The notes below the pieces were generated by a model. The model searched no databases. It was not told where the DNA came from and saw only the letters and a list, made by a program, of their open reading frames with translations. Shown here one piece after another: positions 8,343 through 18,100 of a DNA stretch of 64,000 nt. The stretch comes from Bradyrhizobium sp. Ai1a-2 (GTDB lineage: Bacteria > Pseudomonadota > Alphaproteobacteria > Rhizobiales > Xanthobacteraceae): positions 62,001-126,000 of the forward strand of contig NZ_AUEZ01000010.1 in NCBI RefSeq assembly GCF_000426245.1, written 5' to 3'. Position 1 is the stretch's first letter. Each line of letters opens with the position of its first letter. A program made the position numbers and the translations under genes.

Positions 8343-8897
8343 TCATCCGGAAAATCCGCCTTCATCCAGGAAGGCCTGCTCATCGGGCGTGGTCGCGCGT
8401 CCCAGGATGAGGTTGCGGTGAGGGAAGCGGCCGAACCGTCGGATGATGTCGGCGTGTCCCTCCGCATATTCGAGCTGCTCCGTATTGCCGATGTTGCGGA
8501 ACAGTTCGATGCAGCGCAGCTGGTCGGGCAGATGCTCCGAATGCATGAAGGGCATGTAGAGGAATTCGAGCAGGTCGGGATCAATCCGCGAATCCACCTC
8601 GCGGTCGATGGCACGGCGCGCCACATCGCGCGCCAGCAGATCGCTCGAATAGGTCAGCGCGTCGCCGCGGAACATGTTTCGGGGAAACTGGTCGAGCACG
8701 ATGACGAGCGCGAGCGCACCGTCATCGCCAGCTTCCCATGACGATAATTCGCCGCCCGCCGCCTTTCGCCACAGGCCGAAATAGCGACGGCGCAATTCGG
8801 CGTCGAACGCGTCGTCGCGCGCGTACCAGCGGTCGTAGCCGGCCGCGCGCCAGAATGCCAGGATCTCGCCCGGCGTGACCTCGCAAGCGTCAGCCAT
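8343..8897 (-). CDS. DUF924 family protein
   Basis: The 184-residue protein shows the hallmarks of DUF924: EILAFWRAAGYDRWYARDDAFD, FGLWRKA, VIVLDQFPRNMFRGDA, FLYMPFMHSE and a C-terminal RFGRFPHRNLILGR. The family is a helical TPR-like fold of unknown function, common in proteobacteria. It lies on the same strand as fadD, 20 bases downstream of its stop, so co-transcription is likely. Confidence 0.85.
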   Translation of the reverse strand: MADACEVTPGEILAFWRAAGYDRWYARDDAFDAELRRRYFGLWRKAAGGELSSWEAGDDGALALVIVLDQFPRNMFRGDALTYSSDLLARDVARRAIDREVDSRIDPDLLEFLYMPFMHSEHLPDQLRCIELFRNIGNTEQLEYAEGHADIIRRFGRFPHRNLILGRATTPDEQAFLDEGGFSG

Positions 8898-8917
8898 GAT
8901 TCAAGCGCCGGTGCGGC

Positions 8918-10606
8918 TCAGGCCGCCGCAGCCGGCTTCTTCTCGTCGCGCAGTTCGCGGCGCAGGATCTTTCCGACATTGGTCTTCGGCAGCTCGGTCC
9001 TGAACTCGATCTGCTTCGGCACCTTGTAGTTCGTGAGCTGGGTGCCGCAGAACTTGATGATCTCCTCGGCGGTGAGGCTCGGGTCCTTGCGGACGATGAA
9101 GGCCTTCACCGCCTCGCTGGTCTTGGCGTCGGTCACGCCGATCACCGCGCATTCGAGCACGCCCGGATGGCTCGCGATCACTTCCTCGATCTCGTTCGGA
9201 TAGACGTTGAAGCCGGAGACCAGGATCATGTCCTTCTTGCGGTCGACGATCTTGGTGTACCCGTTCTCGTCCATCACCCCGATGTCGCCGGTGCGGAAAT
9301 AGCCGTCCGATGTCATCACCCGCGCGGTCTCGTCCGGCCGGTTCCAGTAGCCCGCCATCACCTGCGGGCCCTTGGCGCAGATTTCGCCGGCCTGTCCAAG
9401 CGGCAGTTCATTGCCGTCATCGTCGCGGATCGAGAGATAAGTCGAGGGCACCGGCAGGCCGATCGAGCCGGAGAACTTGTCGGCGTCGGCGGGGTTGCAG
9501 GTCAGCGTCGGCGAGGTCTCTGATAGCCCGTAGCCCTCCGACAGCGCGCAGCCGGTCACGGCCAGCCATTTTTCGGCCACCGGCTTTTGCGTCGCCATGC
9601 CGCCGCCGAAGGAGGTCTTGAGCTTGGAGAAGTCGAGCTTGTCGAAGCCGGGCGTGTTCAACAAGCCATTGTAGAGCGTGTTGACGGCGGGGAAGCTGTT
9701 GATCTGGTATTTCGCGAGCTCCTTGACGAAGCCGGGCAGGTCGCGCGGGTTCGGGATCAGGAGGTTGACGCCGCCGGCGCGCACCGCCAGCAGATAGCAG
9801 GCCGTCAGCGCGAAGATGTGGTAGAGCGGCAGCGCGCAGACGATGAAGAGCTGGTCGACATGCGGTGGATTCTTCAGCGCCGGCTGCAGCCAGGCGTCGT
9901 TCTGCAAGACGTTGGCGACGATGTTGCGGTGGAGCAGGGTGGCTCCCTTGGAGACGCCCGTAGTGCCGCCGGTATATTGCAGGAAGGCGACATCGTCAGG
10001 CGTGATCCTGGGCCGGTTGAGCTTCAGGCCCCGGCCCGCAGCGACGGCGGTATTGAACGTGACCGCGCGCGGGATCGAGAACGGCGGCACCATCTTCTTC
10101 ACCCGGCGCACCACCAGATTGACGATCACGCCCTTGAAGCCGAGCAGGTCGCCCATGCTGCCGACGATGACATGCTTGAGCGACGTCTTGCCCAGCACCT
10201 GCTGCACGGTAGCAGCGAAATTCTCCAGGACGATGATGGTTTCCGCGCCGGAATCCTTGAGCTGGTGTTCGAGCTCGCGCGGCGTGTAGAGCGGGTTGAC
10301 GTTGACGACCGAGTATCCCGCACGCAGCACGGCGGCGGTCGAGATCGGATATTGCAGCACGTTCGGCATCATCAGCGCGACCCGCGCGCCCTTCTCGAGG
10401 CCCAGGCTCTGCAGATAGGCGCCGAGCGCGGTCGACATCTCGTCGAGCTCGCGATAGGTGATCGCCTTGTCCATGCAGATGAAGGCCTTGCGGTCGGCGA
10501 ACTTCGCAAAGCTCTCCTCGAGCAGCTCAACCAGCGATGAGTATTGAGTGACGTCGATGTCGGCGGGCACGCCGGCCGGGTAGTGCTTGAGCCAGATGCG
10601 CTCCAT
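8918..10606 (-). CDS. fadD: Long-chain fatty acid-CoA ligase
   Basis: The 562-residue enzyme activates long-chain fatty acids to acyl-CoA for beta-oxidation, probably at the inner membrane face. Motifs in order: the P-loop QYTGGTTGVSKGA, SEGYGLSETSP, the adenylate motif YFRTGDIGVMDENGY, the FACS signature DRKKDMILVSGFNVYPNEIE, and the C-terminal catalytic Lys in PKTNVGKILRRELR. Length and starting sequence MERIWLKHYPAGVPADID match FadD. DUF924 follows on the same strand. Confidence 0.93.
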   Translation of the reverse strand: MERIWLKHYPAGVPADIDVTQYSSLVELLEESFAKFADRKAFICMDKAITYRELDEMSTALGAYLQSLGLEKGARVALMMPNVLQYPISTAAVLRAGYSVVNVNPLYTPRELEHQLKDSGAETIIVLENFAATVQQVLGKTSLKHVIVGSMGDLLGFKGVIVNLVVRRVKKMVPPFSIPRAVTFNTAVAAGRGLKLNRPRITPDDVAFLQYTGGTTGVSKGATLLHRNIVANVLQNDAWLQPALKNPPHVDQLFIVCALPLYHIFALTACYLLAVRAGGVNLLIPNPRDLPGFVKELAKYQINSFPAVNTLYNGLLNTPGFDKLDFSKLKTSFGGGMATQKPVAEKWLAVTGCALSEGYGLSETSPTLTCNPADADKFSGSIGLPVPSTYLSIRDDDGNELPLGQAGEICAKGPQVMAGYWNRPDETARVMTSDGYFRTGDIGVMDENGYTKIVDRKKDMILVSGFNVYPNEIEEVIASHPGVLECAVIGVTDAKTSEAVKAFIVRKDPSLTAEEIIKFCGTQLTNYKVPKQIEFRTELPKTNVGKILRRELRDEKKPAAAA

Positions 10607-10739
10607 GGGTCCCTCTCCTCGTCCCCGGACCTTGGCCCGGACTGCCTTCTTTTTGGCAGTATTGGGCTAGCCGGCTGCCGATGGCAAGCCGCCCGCGCCC
10701 GTTCGACGCATCAGCAGATCGGGGGATGTTGCGGCGCGG

Positions 10740-12206
10740 CTAACTGGCCGGCTTGCCGTCGCTCTTCGGCTTGGCGGCCGCCTTCGGCTTCGCCGGTTTG
10801 GCGGCGGCCTTGTCGCCCGCGGCCGCAGCGGGCTTCTCCGAAGGCTTTGCGGCAGCGCCATCCGGCTTGGCATTGGCATGCCGGGCAGCGGCAGGCTTGC
10901 CCGCTGGCTTGGCTTCCGGCTTCGCGGCTTGCTTGGTATCCGCCTTGGCCTGCTTTGCCGCCGGCTTGGCGTCGGACTTGCCATCCGGCTTGCCGTCCGA
11001 CTTGGCATCGGCGGACGCGTCCGGCTTCTTGGCCGCGACATGCGTCTTCTTCTTGCGCGGCTTTGGCGTGTCCTTCTCGGTGTCCGCCGCAACCGCGGCG
11101 ATCAGCGCCGCGCCCGTCCGGGTCGGGCCGGTATAGACCAAGACCGGCTCGGACCGCTCCGGCGGCTGCGCCAGCAAGTCGGCCGGCTTGAAGACAGGCG
11201 GCGGCAGGGCGGCGGCGAAGAAGCTTGCGCCGGTCTCGCCGCTGCTGGTGGTGCTGGCGATGGTGTCCTCGTCTTCGTCGCTGGCGGGCCGCTTGCGCTT
11301 GGGGCCGCACATTTCATCGCGCAGGTTCGGCGGCGTGGCGTCGATCGGCGCCAGATTCTCGACCGTGCCGAGCGAGGGCTTGAGCCAGGACAGGCCGCCG
11401 TTGTTGGCAAAACCGCGATCGAGCAGTTGCGCCGCACGCACAGCGCGCATGCGGCCGGACGAGGCACCGAGCACCACCGCGATCAGCCGCTTGCCGTCGC
11501 GCGTCGCCGACGCCACGAGGTTGTAGCCGGAAGCGCAGATGAAGCCGGTCTTGAAGCCGTCGGCGCCCGGATAGCGACCGATCAGGCGGTTGAAGTTCTG
11601 CGTGATCCGGCGGCCGAAGCGGATCGAGGGGATGTGCACGAAATATTCGTATTCGGGAAGGTCGCGGATGATGGAGCGGGCGAGGATCGCAAGGTCGCGC
11701 GCGGAGGTGATCTGGCCGTCCGCCGGCAGCCCGTTCGGATTGACGTAGCTCGTCTGCGTCATGCCGAGCCTTTGCGCCGCCTCGTTCATCATCGCCGAGA
11801 AGCCGTCGATCGATCCGCCGACGCCTTCGGCGAGCACGACCGCCATGTCATTGGCCGACTTCACCAGCATCATCTTCAGCGCATTGTCGACAGTGACCTG
11901 CGTGCCCGGTCGGAAGCCCATTTTCGACGGTGACTGCGAAGCCGCGGTCGGCGAGACCGTGAGCAGCGTGTCGAGCGAGATGCGGCCGTCCTTCACCGCT
12001 TTCAGCGTCACATAGGCCGTCATCAGCTTGGTCACCGATGCGGGGTACCAGGGCATGGTCGCGTTGTCGGCCTGCAGCACCTTTCCGCTATCGGCTTCCA
12101 CCACCAGCAGCGCCTCGGCGTTGGTCGCGCGCGGCGCAAGCGCCAGCGCCGCGGCGGCGACGAAGAGGACAAGCGATCGGCGAAGCAGCGGGCGAAGAAG
12201 GTGCAC
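10740..12206 (-). CDS. D-alanyl-D-alanine carboxypeptidase with Lys/Ala/Pro-rich tail
   Basis: A penicillin-binding protein 5/6-type (peptidase S11) enzyme that trims D-Ala from peptidoglycan pentapeptides in the periplasm. The catalytic set is complete: Ser57-Val-Thr-Lys60, Ser117-Ala-Asn119 and Lys219-Thr-Gly. The signal peptide begins VHLLRPLLRRSLVLF. The GTG start at 12206 is preferred because the longer frame begins at a TTG 21 codons earlier. In place of the usual PBP5 anchor helix, the last 120 or so residues are a low-complexity array of Lys, Ala and Pro (KKKTHVAAKKPD, then many AKP/AAKP units). The tail could bind the anionic wall or membrane. Confidence 0.85.
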   Translation of the reverse strand: MHLLRPLLRRSLVLFVAAAALALAPRATNAEALLVVEADSGKVLQADNATMPWYPASVTKLMTAYVTLKAVKDGRISLDTLLTVSPTAASQSPSKMGFRPGTQVTVDNALKMMLVKSANDMAVVLAEGVGGSIDGFSAMMNEAAQRLGMTQTSYVNPNGLPADGQITSARDLAILARSIIRDLPEYEYFVHIPSIRFGRRITQNFNRLIGRYPGADGFKTGFICASGYNLVASATRDGKRLIAVVLGASSGRMRAVRAAQLLDRGFANNGGLSWLKPSLGTVENLAPIDATPPNLRDEMCGPKRKRPASDEDEDTIASTTSSGETGASFFAAALPPPVFKPADLLAQPPERSEPVLVYTGPTRTGAALIAAVAADTEKDTPKPRKKKTHVAAKKPDASADAKSDGKPDGKSDAKPAAKQAKADTKQAAKPEAKPAGKPAAARHANAKPDGAAAKPSEKPAAAAGDKAAAKPAKPKAAAKPKSDGKPAS

Positions 12207-12438
12207 TATCCTGGTCCGGTCCTTGGGGCCCGCCTTGAACAAACGCCCCGAACTAAAGGCTTTGGGCAAGGTGCGGCTTTCAGATGTGACGTTCCGGTTT
12301 CAAGCGTGTCCGGCGCCGGCCAATTTTGCGGCGGTGCAAACCCTATACCGGGTCGCCTTTGGAGAACAGAGGCCGGCCTATTTAATCGTGGACGAAATCG
12401 GCTGAATTTCGACAATTTCGCGGCCGCCAGAAACGCGG

Positions 12439-14217
12439 CTATTCCGCCTGCAGGCTCGCCCGCGCGTTCTCCTGGACCATGAACTGAGCCCGCGCCAGAT
12501 CGGCAAAACGGCCGCCTTTCGCGACCAGTTCATCGAAAGTTCCGTCTTCGATCACCCGGCCATTGTCGAACATCAGGATGCGGGTGGCGTGGCGGATGGT
12601 GGAGAGGCGGTGCGCGATCACGAAGGTGGTGCGGCCCTTCATCACTTCATCGAGAGCAGCATTCACCTTGGCCTCGGTGACGGCGTCGAGCGCGCTGGTG
12701 GCCTCGTCGAGGATCAGGATCGGCGGATCCTTCAGAAGTGCGCGGGCGATCGACAGGCGCTGCCGCTCGCCGCCCGACAGCATGCGGCCGCGCTCGCCGG
12801 CATGGGTGTCGAATCCCTTCTCGCTGCGCTCGATGAATTCCAGCGCCTGCGCCCGGGCTGCTGCCGTGCGAAGTTCTTCGTCGGTGGCATCAGGCTTGCC
12901 GACGCGCAGGTTCTCGGCGATCGAGCGGTTGAACAGCAGCGCCTCTTGGAACACCACGCCGATATTCCTGCGCAGTGCGGTCAGCTTCAGCGCGCGGATA
13001 TCCATGCCGTCGATCTTGATGATGCCCGACTGCGGATCGAAGGCGCGATGCAACAGCGCGATCGCGGTCGACTTGCCGGCGCCGGTCGGACCGACCAGCG
13101 CGATGGTCTGGCCGGGCAGCGCGGTGAAGGTCAGATCCTCCACCGCCGGCCGCTTGCCGTCATAGGAGAAGGAGACGTCGTGGAATTCGACAAGGCCCGA
13201 CAGCCGGCCGCAGTCGACCGCACCGGGGCGGTCGCGCACCGCGGGCACCGCGTCCAGCACGTCGAAGAATTCCTTCAAGCGCGGCGCCTCCATGAACACG
13301 TTGTTGATGAAGCTCACCACCTGCTCGAGCTTCTGGATCAGCATGGTCGCGAACGAGACGAACATCACGATCTCGCCGACCGAGGTCAGCCCCTGCTGGT
13401 TCAGCACGATGCCGACCGTGAAGATCGCAAGCACGGTGATGGTGGTGGAGGCGCGGGTGATCACGGTCACCATTGCCCACCACGACAGCACGGGCATTTG
13501 CGCGGCGAGCAGCTTGTCGGCGACGAAGCGCAGGCCCTGCACCTCGGAGTCGATGCGCACGAAACTCTGCACCAGCGCGACATTGCCGAGCGCGTCGGAG
13601 GCGCGCGCGGAGAGATCGCTATAGTGCTCCTCGACCTCGCTCTGCATGCCGTAGGTCTTGCGCACCACCAGCGTGGTCAGCACGGTGAAGATGACGCAGA
13701 GCGCAAACAAGAGGAGCGCGAGCCGCCAGTTGATGTAGAGCGACAGCGGCAGCAGCACGACCAGCGACAGGATCGCGGCGAAATGCTCGCGGAAGAAGCC
13801 GAGCCACAGCCGCCACAGCGCATCCGTGCCGTTCAGCATAACCTTCATCAGCCGTCCCGAATGGGTGCCGGTGTGGAAGGTCATCGGCAGTTGCAGGATA
13901 TGCTCGAAATAATCGGTCAGCACTGCCTGCCGCTGGCGGTGCGCGAGCCGGTCGGCATGCAGCGCCACGACGGCGCTACACCCGATCGTGAACAGGCCGA
14001 ACGCGACCCAGGCCGCGAGCAGCGGCCATGGCGAGGCGGACGCGATCAGCCCGGTGACCGGCCTGCCTGAGAGTACATCGACGATCTTGCCGAACAGCAC
14101 CGGCTCGGCGAATTGCGCGCAGGCGAGCAGGAGATTGGCGCCGGCCAGGATCCAGCCGAGCCGCGCCTCCTTGCCGAGCAGTTCGAGCACGCGAACGTAA
14201 AGACGAAGCAGCGACAT
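12439..14217 (-). CDS. ndvA: Cyclic beta-1,2-glucan ABC exporter, fused permease-ATPase (NdvA/ChvA)
   Basis: The 592-residue half-transporter has an N-terminal six-helix ABC exporter domain (about 20-310) and a C-terminal ATPase: Walker [11 protein letters not shown], signature [14 protein letters not shown], Walker [14 protein letters not shown] and the His switch [10 protein letters not shown]. It begins [20 protein letters not shown], the typical start of NdvA in rhizobia, which exports periplasmic cyclic glucan made by NdvB. NdvB itself is not nearby, so the glucan assignment rests on family resemblance. A homodimer in the inner membrane is expected. Confidence 0.85.
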   Translation of the reverse strand: MSLLRLYVRVLELLGKEARLGWILAGANLLLACAQFAEPVLFGKIVDVLSGRPVTGLIASASPWPLLAAWVAFGLFTIGCSAVVALHADRLAHRQRQAVLTDYFEHILQLPMTFHTGTHSGRLMKVMLNGTDALWRLWLGFFREHFAAILSLVVLLPLSLYINWRLALLLFALCVIFTVLTTLVVRKTYGMQSEVEEHYSDLSARASDALGNVALVQSFVRIDSEVQGLRFVADKLLAAQMPVLSWWAMVTVITRASTTITVLAIFTVGIVLNQQGLTSVGEIVMFVSFATMLIQKLEQVVSFINNVFMEAPRLKEFFDVLDAVPAVRDRPGAVDCGRLSGLVEFHDVSFSYDGKRPAVEDLTFTALPGQTIALVGPTGAGKSTAIALLHRAFDPQSGIIKIDGMDIRALKLTALRRNIGVVFQEALLFNRSIAENLRVGKPDATDEELRTAAARAQALEFIERSEKGFDTHAGERGRMLSGGERQRLSIARALLKDPPILILDEATSALDAVTEAKVNAALDEVMKGRTTFVIAHRLSTIRHATRILMFDNGRVIEDGTFDELVAKGGRFADLARAQFMVQENARASLQAE

Positions 14218-14284
14218 GCCGCCATTCTAATCCGGGATCGCATGCAAGAACCAGAGCGCGATGGTCCTTCCCGCCGTTTCTCCA

Positions 14285-14362
14285 CGTCATTGCGAGCGCG
14301 GCGAAGCAATCCATAGCGCGGCAAGCGGAAACATGGATTGCTTCGCCCCGCTCGCAATGACG
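14285..14362. repeat. Palindromic repeat, CGTCATTGCGAGCG type (copy 2)
   Basis: CGTCATTGCGAGCGCGGCGA at the left is complementary to CCGCTCGCAATGACGG at the right, with the inner pair GAAGCAATCCA/TGGATTGCTTC. It sits between the convergent 3' end of the binding-protein gene and the ndvA start. Confidence 0.7.
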
Positions 14363-14380
14363 GTGGTGACGCGACCTTGC

Positions 14381-15439
14381 TCAATTCACCGCGCGCCCGT
14401 CCGGCGGCGGCAGGAAGGCATCATCGAAAATATCCGCCGCGGTCGGCCGCTTCTGGAATTTGAAATCCTCCGCGATCTGCTCGATCGAGCGCTCGAACCT
14501 GACCGTATCGATGCCGCCAATGCCGTGTTGCTTCACTTCCGTGGTGAGGATGTTGTCGCTGATGATGGCGCGCAGCCGCTCGGCCTCGAGTTCGCGCGAA
14601 CCGGCATCCATGCGGCTCACCACTTCGGTGACGGCTCGCGCGGGTTCCTTGATCGCAAGATGCGTTCCCGTGATCACCGCCCGCACAAAGCCCTTCACGG
14701 CCTCGGGTTTGGCGGCTGCCAGATTCGGATTGACGATCAGCGCGGCGCCATAGGCCTCGCAGCCGTATTCGGCGAAGCGCAGCACCGCGAGATCGTCCGC
14801 CGGCACGCCGCGATCGCGCAGATTGATCGGCGACAGATAGGAGAAACCGGTGACCGCATCGACCTGTCCGGCCGACAGCATCGGCTCGCGGACCGCGGGG
14901 CTGATGCTGCTCCGCTTCACGCTTTGCGGCTTGATGCCGTTCTGCCTGGCGACCGCGGGCCACAGCCGGATCGAGAGATCGCCCTCGGCGACGCCAAGAT
15001 TCTTGCCCTCGATGTCGGAGAGCGCGCGGATGCCGCGGCTCCTGCGTGCGATGATGGCGTAGGGCGCGTGGTTGAACAGTACGAAGATCGCCTTGATCGG
15101 CGCCGCGCCATGCTGGTCGCGCGCGCGGATCAGCGTGTTGATGTCGACCAGCGCGAAATCGCTCATCCCCGCACTGACGCGCGTGATTGCATCCTGAGAT
15201 CCGCCGGCGACGTTGGTGGTAACCGCAAGTCCCTCCGCGCTGAACAAGCCGGCGACGCCTGCCATCACGAAGGGCGAGACCGCCGCGTCGATCGGGCGGT
15301 CGAGCGTAAGCTGGATCGTGATGGGCTGCTTGTCTGCGCTCGCGCTCTGTGCGCGGCCTGCGCCAGACCACAGGCTGCCGCCGAGGCCGATCGCAAGGCC
15401 CAGGAAATCGCGGCGGGTGGAAGTTGAGGTTGCGCGCAT
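14381..15439 (-). CDS. NMT1/THI5-type ABC transporter substrate-binding protein (Tat-exported)
   Basis: The 352-residue protein starts MRATSTSTRRDFLGLAIGLG, a twin-arginine signal (TRRDFLG), and has the SsuA/NMT1-type binding fold: RPIDAAVSPFVMAGVAGLFSA, GMSDFALVDINTLIR, and PYAIIARRSRGIRALSDIEG. Such proteins bring nitrate, sulfonates, taurine or pyrimidine-like solutes to an importer. No permease or ATPase gene adjoins, so it is an orphan and the ligand is unknown. The longer frame to 15508 has no signal sense. Confidence 0.8.
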   Translation of the reverse strand: MRATSTSTRRDFLGLAIGLGGSLWSGAGRAQSASADKQPITIQLTLDRPIDAAVSPFVMAGVAGLFSAEGLAVTTNVAGGSQDAITRVSAGMSDFALVDINTLIRARDQHGAAPIKAIFVLFNHAPYAIIARRSRGIRALSDIEGKNLGVAEGDLSIRLWPAVARQNGIKPQSVKRSSISPAVREPMLSAGQVDAVTGFSYLSPINLRDRGVPADDLAVLRFAEYGCEAYGAALIVNPNLAAAKPEAVKGFVRAVITGTHLAIKEPARAVTEVVSRMDAGSRELEAERLRAIISDNILTTEVKQHGIGGIDTVRFERSIEQIAEDFKFQKRPTAADIFDDAFLPPPDGRAVN

Positions 15440-15678
15440 GATCACGTCGAAAGGCGCGAGACAATCTGTCGCGCTGGCTATGTCGGTTTCGTGACACCGA
15501 ACGCGCATTTTCAGGCGCTCAGCGGTGCCATTCTGCCGCTTCTAACCTGAATGCTTGATGACTGCCACGATTTCGCCAGGGATCGTTCAGCCTGCATTCC
15601 GTTTGGGGAACTTAGGATCGCACCAGTGGTTGGCTATTGGCGGCCCGACGGGCCGAGCTTCCACGGAGGACTACTCAA

Positions 15679-16098
15679 ATGTTTGCGCGAAAAGATGTGT
15701 TTTCATCAATCGGTCGCGCTGCCGCGTTGGCTACCGTCGCGGCGGTCGCGCTGACGGCGGTCGAGCCGTCGATGGCCTATGCGGGCTCGGCTCCGAAAGC
15801 CAAGGAGGTTACGGCGCAGACCGGCACCAGCGACGTCACCGATATCAGCGCTCGCCGGCGATACTATCGCGGCGGCGGTGGTGGCGCGGCTGCTGCAGCG
15901 GCGTTTGCCGGCATCGTCGGCACCGGGCTTGCGATCGCCGCCGCCCAGAACCGCCGCGATTACTATGATTCCTACGGCTACTATGGTGGCGGCCCGGTCT
16001 ATTACGGCGGTCCGGCCTACTATGGCGGCGGTCCGTACTACTACGGCTATGGCAGGGGCGTGCCCTACTATCGCGGTCATCCGCTCGCGAGCTGGTAA
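15679..16098 (+). CDS. Secreted Gly/Tyr-rich protein
   Basis: The 139-residue protein has a signal peptide (MFARKDVFSSIGRAAALATV, cut near SMAYA-GS), then RRRYYRGGGGGAAAAAAFAG, a short hydrophobic stretch, and a C-terminal array of Tyr/Gly units (YYGGGPVYYGGPAYYGGG). GGAGG lies nine bases before ATG 15679. Such proteins are common in Bradyrhizobiaceae envelopes; their function is unknown. It ends at a strong terminator. Confidence 0.75.
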   Translation: MFARKDVFSSIGRAAALATVAAVALTAVEPSMAYAGSAPKAKEVTAQTGTSDVTDISARRRYYRGGGGGAAAAAAFAGIVGTGLAIAAAQNRRDYYDSYGYYGGGPVYYGGPAYYGGGPYYYGYGRGVPYYRGHPLASW

Positions 16099-16121
16099 AC
16101 GCAATCTTGATCGATATAACG

Positions 16122-16152
16122 CCACCGGCCCTCGCGGCCGGTGGATTTTTTT
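16122..16152 (+). terminator. Intrinsic terminator
   Basis: CCACCGGCC, loop CTCGC, GGCCGGTGG, then ATTTTTTT. This is a classical rho-independent terminator for the Gly/Tyr-rich protein gene. Confidence 0.85.
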
Positions 16153-16208
16153 CGTCTACGGGCCAGCGCGTTAACACGCTCGCCAGAGGTTTGAATTAGG
16201 CTTGAGGA

Positions 16209-16604
16209 ATGAGTGATTCGGTCGAGCGGCTCTATCAGGCGGTTCTCGCGGCCCGGCATCTTGATCCGGCGACGTCGCGCACCGCCCGGCTGTTTCAGCG
16301 CGGGCCGTCGAAGATGGCCAAGAAGCTGGCCGAGGAAGCGATCGAGGTCGTGATCGACGCCCTCAGCGGCAAGACCGACGCGGTGGTCCGCGAGAGCGCC
16401 GACCTTCTCTACAACCTGACTGTTTTATGGGCAGCCGCCGGGGTCAAGCCCGAGGATGTCTGGAAAGAGATGGAACGGCGCGAACATTTGCTCGGAATCG
16501 CCGAAAAACTGCCGAAGACCGGCGCCAGACTGCCCAAGCCGGCCGAGCCGGTTGTGCGGCGGCGAATTGTCGCGCTCGAAAGCAGCCTGCGGAAGCGGCG
16601 CTGA
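16209..16604 (+). CDS. hisE: Phosphoribosyl-ATP diphosphatase-like (HisE/MazG fold)
   Basis: The 131-residue protein carries the HisE pattern: SRTARLFQRGPSKMAKKLAEEAIEVV with the metal-binding EEAIE, and VVRESADLLYNLTVLWAAAG with the second ESAD acidic set. HisE hydrolyses PR-ATP to PR-AMP in histidine synthesis. It is about 25 residues longer than usual, with a basic C-terminal tail, and it is not beside other his genes, so it may be a second copy or a related nucleotide pyrophosphohydrolase. Confidence 0.75.
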   Translation: MSDSVERLYQAVLAARHLDPATSRTARLFQRGPSKMAKKLAEEAIEVVIDALSGKTDAVVRESADLLYNLTVLWAAAGVKPEDVWKEMERREHLLGIAEKLPKTGARLPKPAEPVVRRRIVALESSLRKRR

Positions 16605-16666
16605 CCCGCCAATAATCCTCCTTTGCCGGCATGGACAAATGCGCTCCATGATGGTTGATCGCGCCC

Positions 16667-17248
16667 ATGCTGAAACGGATCTACGACTGGTGCATCGACG
16701 CCGCCGACAAACCCTACGCCGTGTGGATTCTCGCCGCGGTTGCCTTCGCTGAGAGTTCGTTCTTCCCGGTTCCGCCCGACATCATGCTGCTGCCGATGTC
16801 GCTGGCGCAGCCGAGGCGCGCCTGGTGGTTCGCGACCGTCTGCACGATCGCCTCCGTGGCCGGCGGCGTGCTTGGCTACGCCATCGGCGCACTGCTCTAT
16901 GACTCGCTGGGCCACTGGCTGATCACGATCTACGGCCTCAGCGACAAGGTCGATGCCTTCCGCTCGTCCTACGCCGAATGGGGCGCGGTGATCATCCTGC
17001 TCAAGGGCCTGACCCCGATCCCCTACAAGCTCGTCACCATCACCTCGGGCTTCGCCGGCTATAACATCTGGCTGTTCGTGCTGTGCTCGATCGTTGCGCG
17101 TGGCGGCCGCTTCTTCATTGTCGCGGTCCTGCTCAACCGCTACGGCGATTTCATCCGCAAGGAATTGGAAAAGCGGCTCGGCTTCTGGGTCGCAATCGGC
17201 GCGATCGTGCTGGTGCTCGGTTTCTACATCGCCTTCAAGCTGGTCTGA
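16667..17248 (+). CDS. YqaA family (DedA-like) membrane protein
   Basis: The 193-residue inner-membrane protein begins MLKRIYDWCIDAADKPYAVW and has the DedA/VTT-type features AFAESSFFPVPPDIMLLPM (re-entrant loop) and LLKGLTPIPYKLVTITSGFAG, with about four to five membrane spans. DedA relatives are linked to lipid carrier handling and membrane homeostasis. The ATG at 16667 matches family starts; a TTG lies four codons upstream. It lies 62 bases after the hisE-like gene on the same strand. Confidence 0.85.
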   Translation: MLKRIYDWCIDAADKPYAVWILAAVAFAESSFFPVPPDIMLLPMSLAQPRRAWWFATVCTIASVAGGVLGYAIGALLYDSLGHWLITIYGLSDKVDAFRSSYAEWGAVIILLKGLTPIPYKLVTITSGFAGYNIWLFVLCSIVARGGRFFIVAVLLNRYGDFIRKELEKRLGFWVAIGAIVLVLGFYIAFKLV

Positions 17249-17338
17249 CGCGCGCGAAAAGTCTCTCTCCTCGGGATGAGATCGGAGGCTGTTGCGGAAA
17301 GCGCTTTGCCGCAGCGGCGTCGTCGGTTACCTTCGATC

Positions 17339-17884
17339 ATGCTTGATCGACTCGGGCTTCTTGTTCGCATCGGACCGTCCACGGCCAAGGCGGGCCTCGC
17401 GCTGTCGATGCTGACAGCCTTCCCCGAGTTCGCCCTGCCGCAAGCTGCACCCCCGGCCTCGCTCGGGATCCAGTCTCAGCCGAACGAAACTCCGCAGCCG
17501 GCGCGCGAGAATCCGGGCCTCATCAACGAGATCAGCAAGCTGTTCGAAAAATCCAGGTCGATCCTGTCGCCCTTGAAGAGCCCGGGCCAGACCATCGACG
17601 ACCTCAACAGCAGCGCCAGGGATGCCGGCGAGAGCCTGTCCGCTCTCACAAAACCGTCATTGATCGTCACCGGCCGCGCGGCCTGCCTGGTGGCGGCCAA
17701 CGGCGCACCGGACTGCAAGGCCGGCGCCGACAAGCTCTGTCAGAGCAAGGGCTACAAGGAAGGCAAGAGCCTGGACACCGACGCCGCCGAGAAATGCTCG
17801 CCGATCGTGTTCCTTCCCGGCCACAAGCGCGGACCGAATGATTGCCGGACGGAAAATTTCGTCACACGGGCGATCTGCCAATAG
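17339..17884 (+). CDS. Secreted hypothetical protein with Cys-rich C-terminus
   Basis: The 181-residue protein starts MLDRLGLLVRIGPSTAKAGL with a weak signal-like segment, followed by a Pro-rich linker and a helix (LINEISKLFEKSRSIL). The last 70 residues have six Cys (AACLVAANG, DCKAGADKLCQSKGY, EKCSPIVF, NDCRTEN, AICQ), likely disulfide-bonded in the periplasm. I do not recognise a named family. The start is uncertain; the frame is open back to 17276. Confidence 0.6.
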   Translation: MLDRLGLLVRIGPSTAKAGLALSMLTAFPEFALPQAAPPASLGIQSQPNETPQPARENPGLINEISKLFEKSRSILSPLKSPGQTIDDLNSSARDAGESLSALTKPSLIVTGRAACLVAANGAPDCKAGADKLCQSKGYKEGKSLDTDAAEKCSPIVFLPGHKRGPNDCRTENFVTRAICQ

Positions 17885-17896
17885 TGCTGTAGCTCC

Positions 17897-17990
17897 CGTA
17901 GCCCGGGTGAAGCGCCAGCGTAACCCGGGTCCGCTCGGAGATACGGACACAGGGGTCCCGGGTTGCGCGTTCCGCTCCACCCGGGCTACG
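17897..17990. repeat. Palindromic repeat, CGTAGCCCGGGT type
   Basis: CGTAGCCCGGGT (left) and ACCCGGGCTACG (right) are exact complements, with inner pairs AACCCGGG/CCCGGGTT. It lies 13 bases after the stop of the preceding gene. Confidence 0.7.
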
Positions 17991-18100
17991 GCAATAGCGC
18001 GATGACGCAATACTTGACACTGGAAAGATTGCCTTGCTGGTATGATGTCTGGCATCTTAAGCCCAGTCTCGCTTCCAAGTAGCTCGAAGGATTTTCCCTG

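Noticed and set aside
12589..14070. A 493-residue plus-strand frame opposite ndvA
   Set aside because: It is a high-GC shadow rich in Arg, Gln, His and Asp with no motif; ndvA on the other strand has all ABC motifs.
18014..18046. TTGACA and TATGAT before the first flavin oxidoreductase gene
   Set aside because: The spacer is 21 bases, too long for a normal sigma-70 promoter, although TGG before TATGAT resembles an extended -10.
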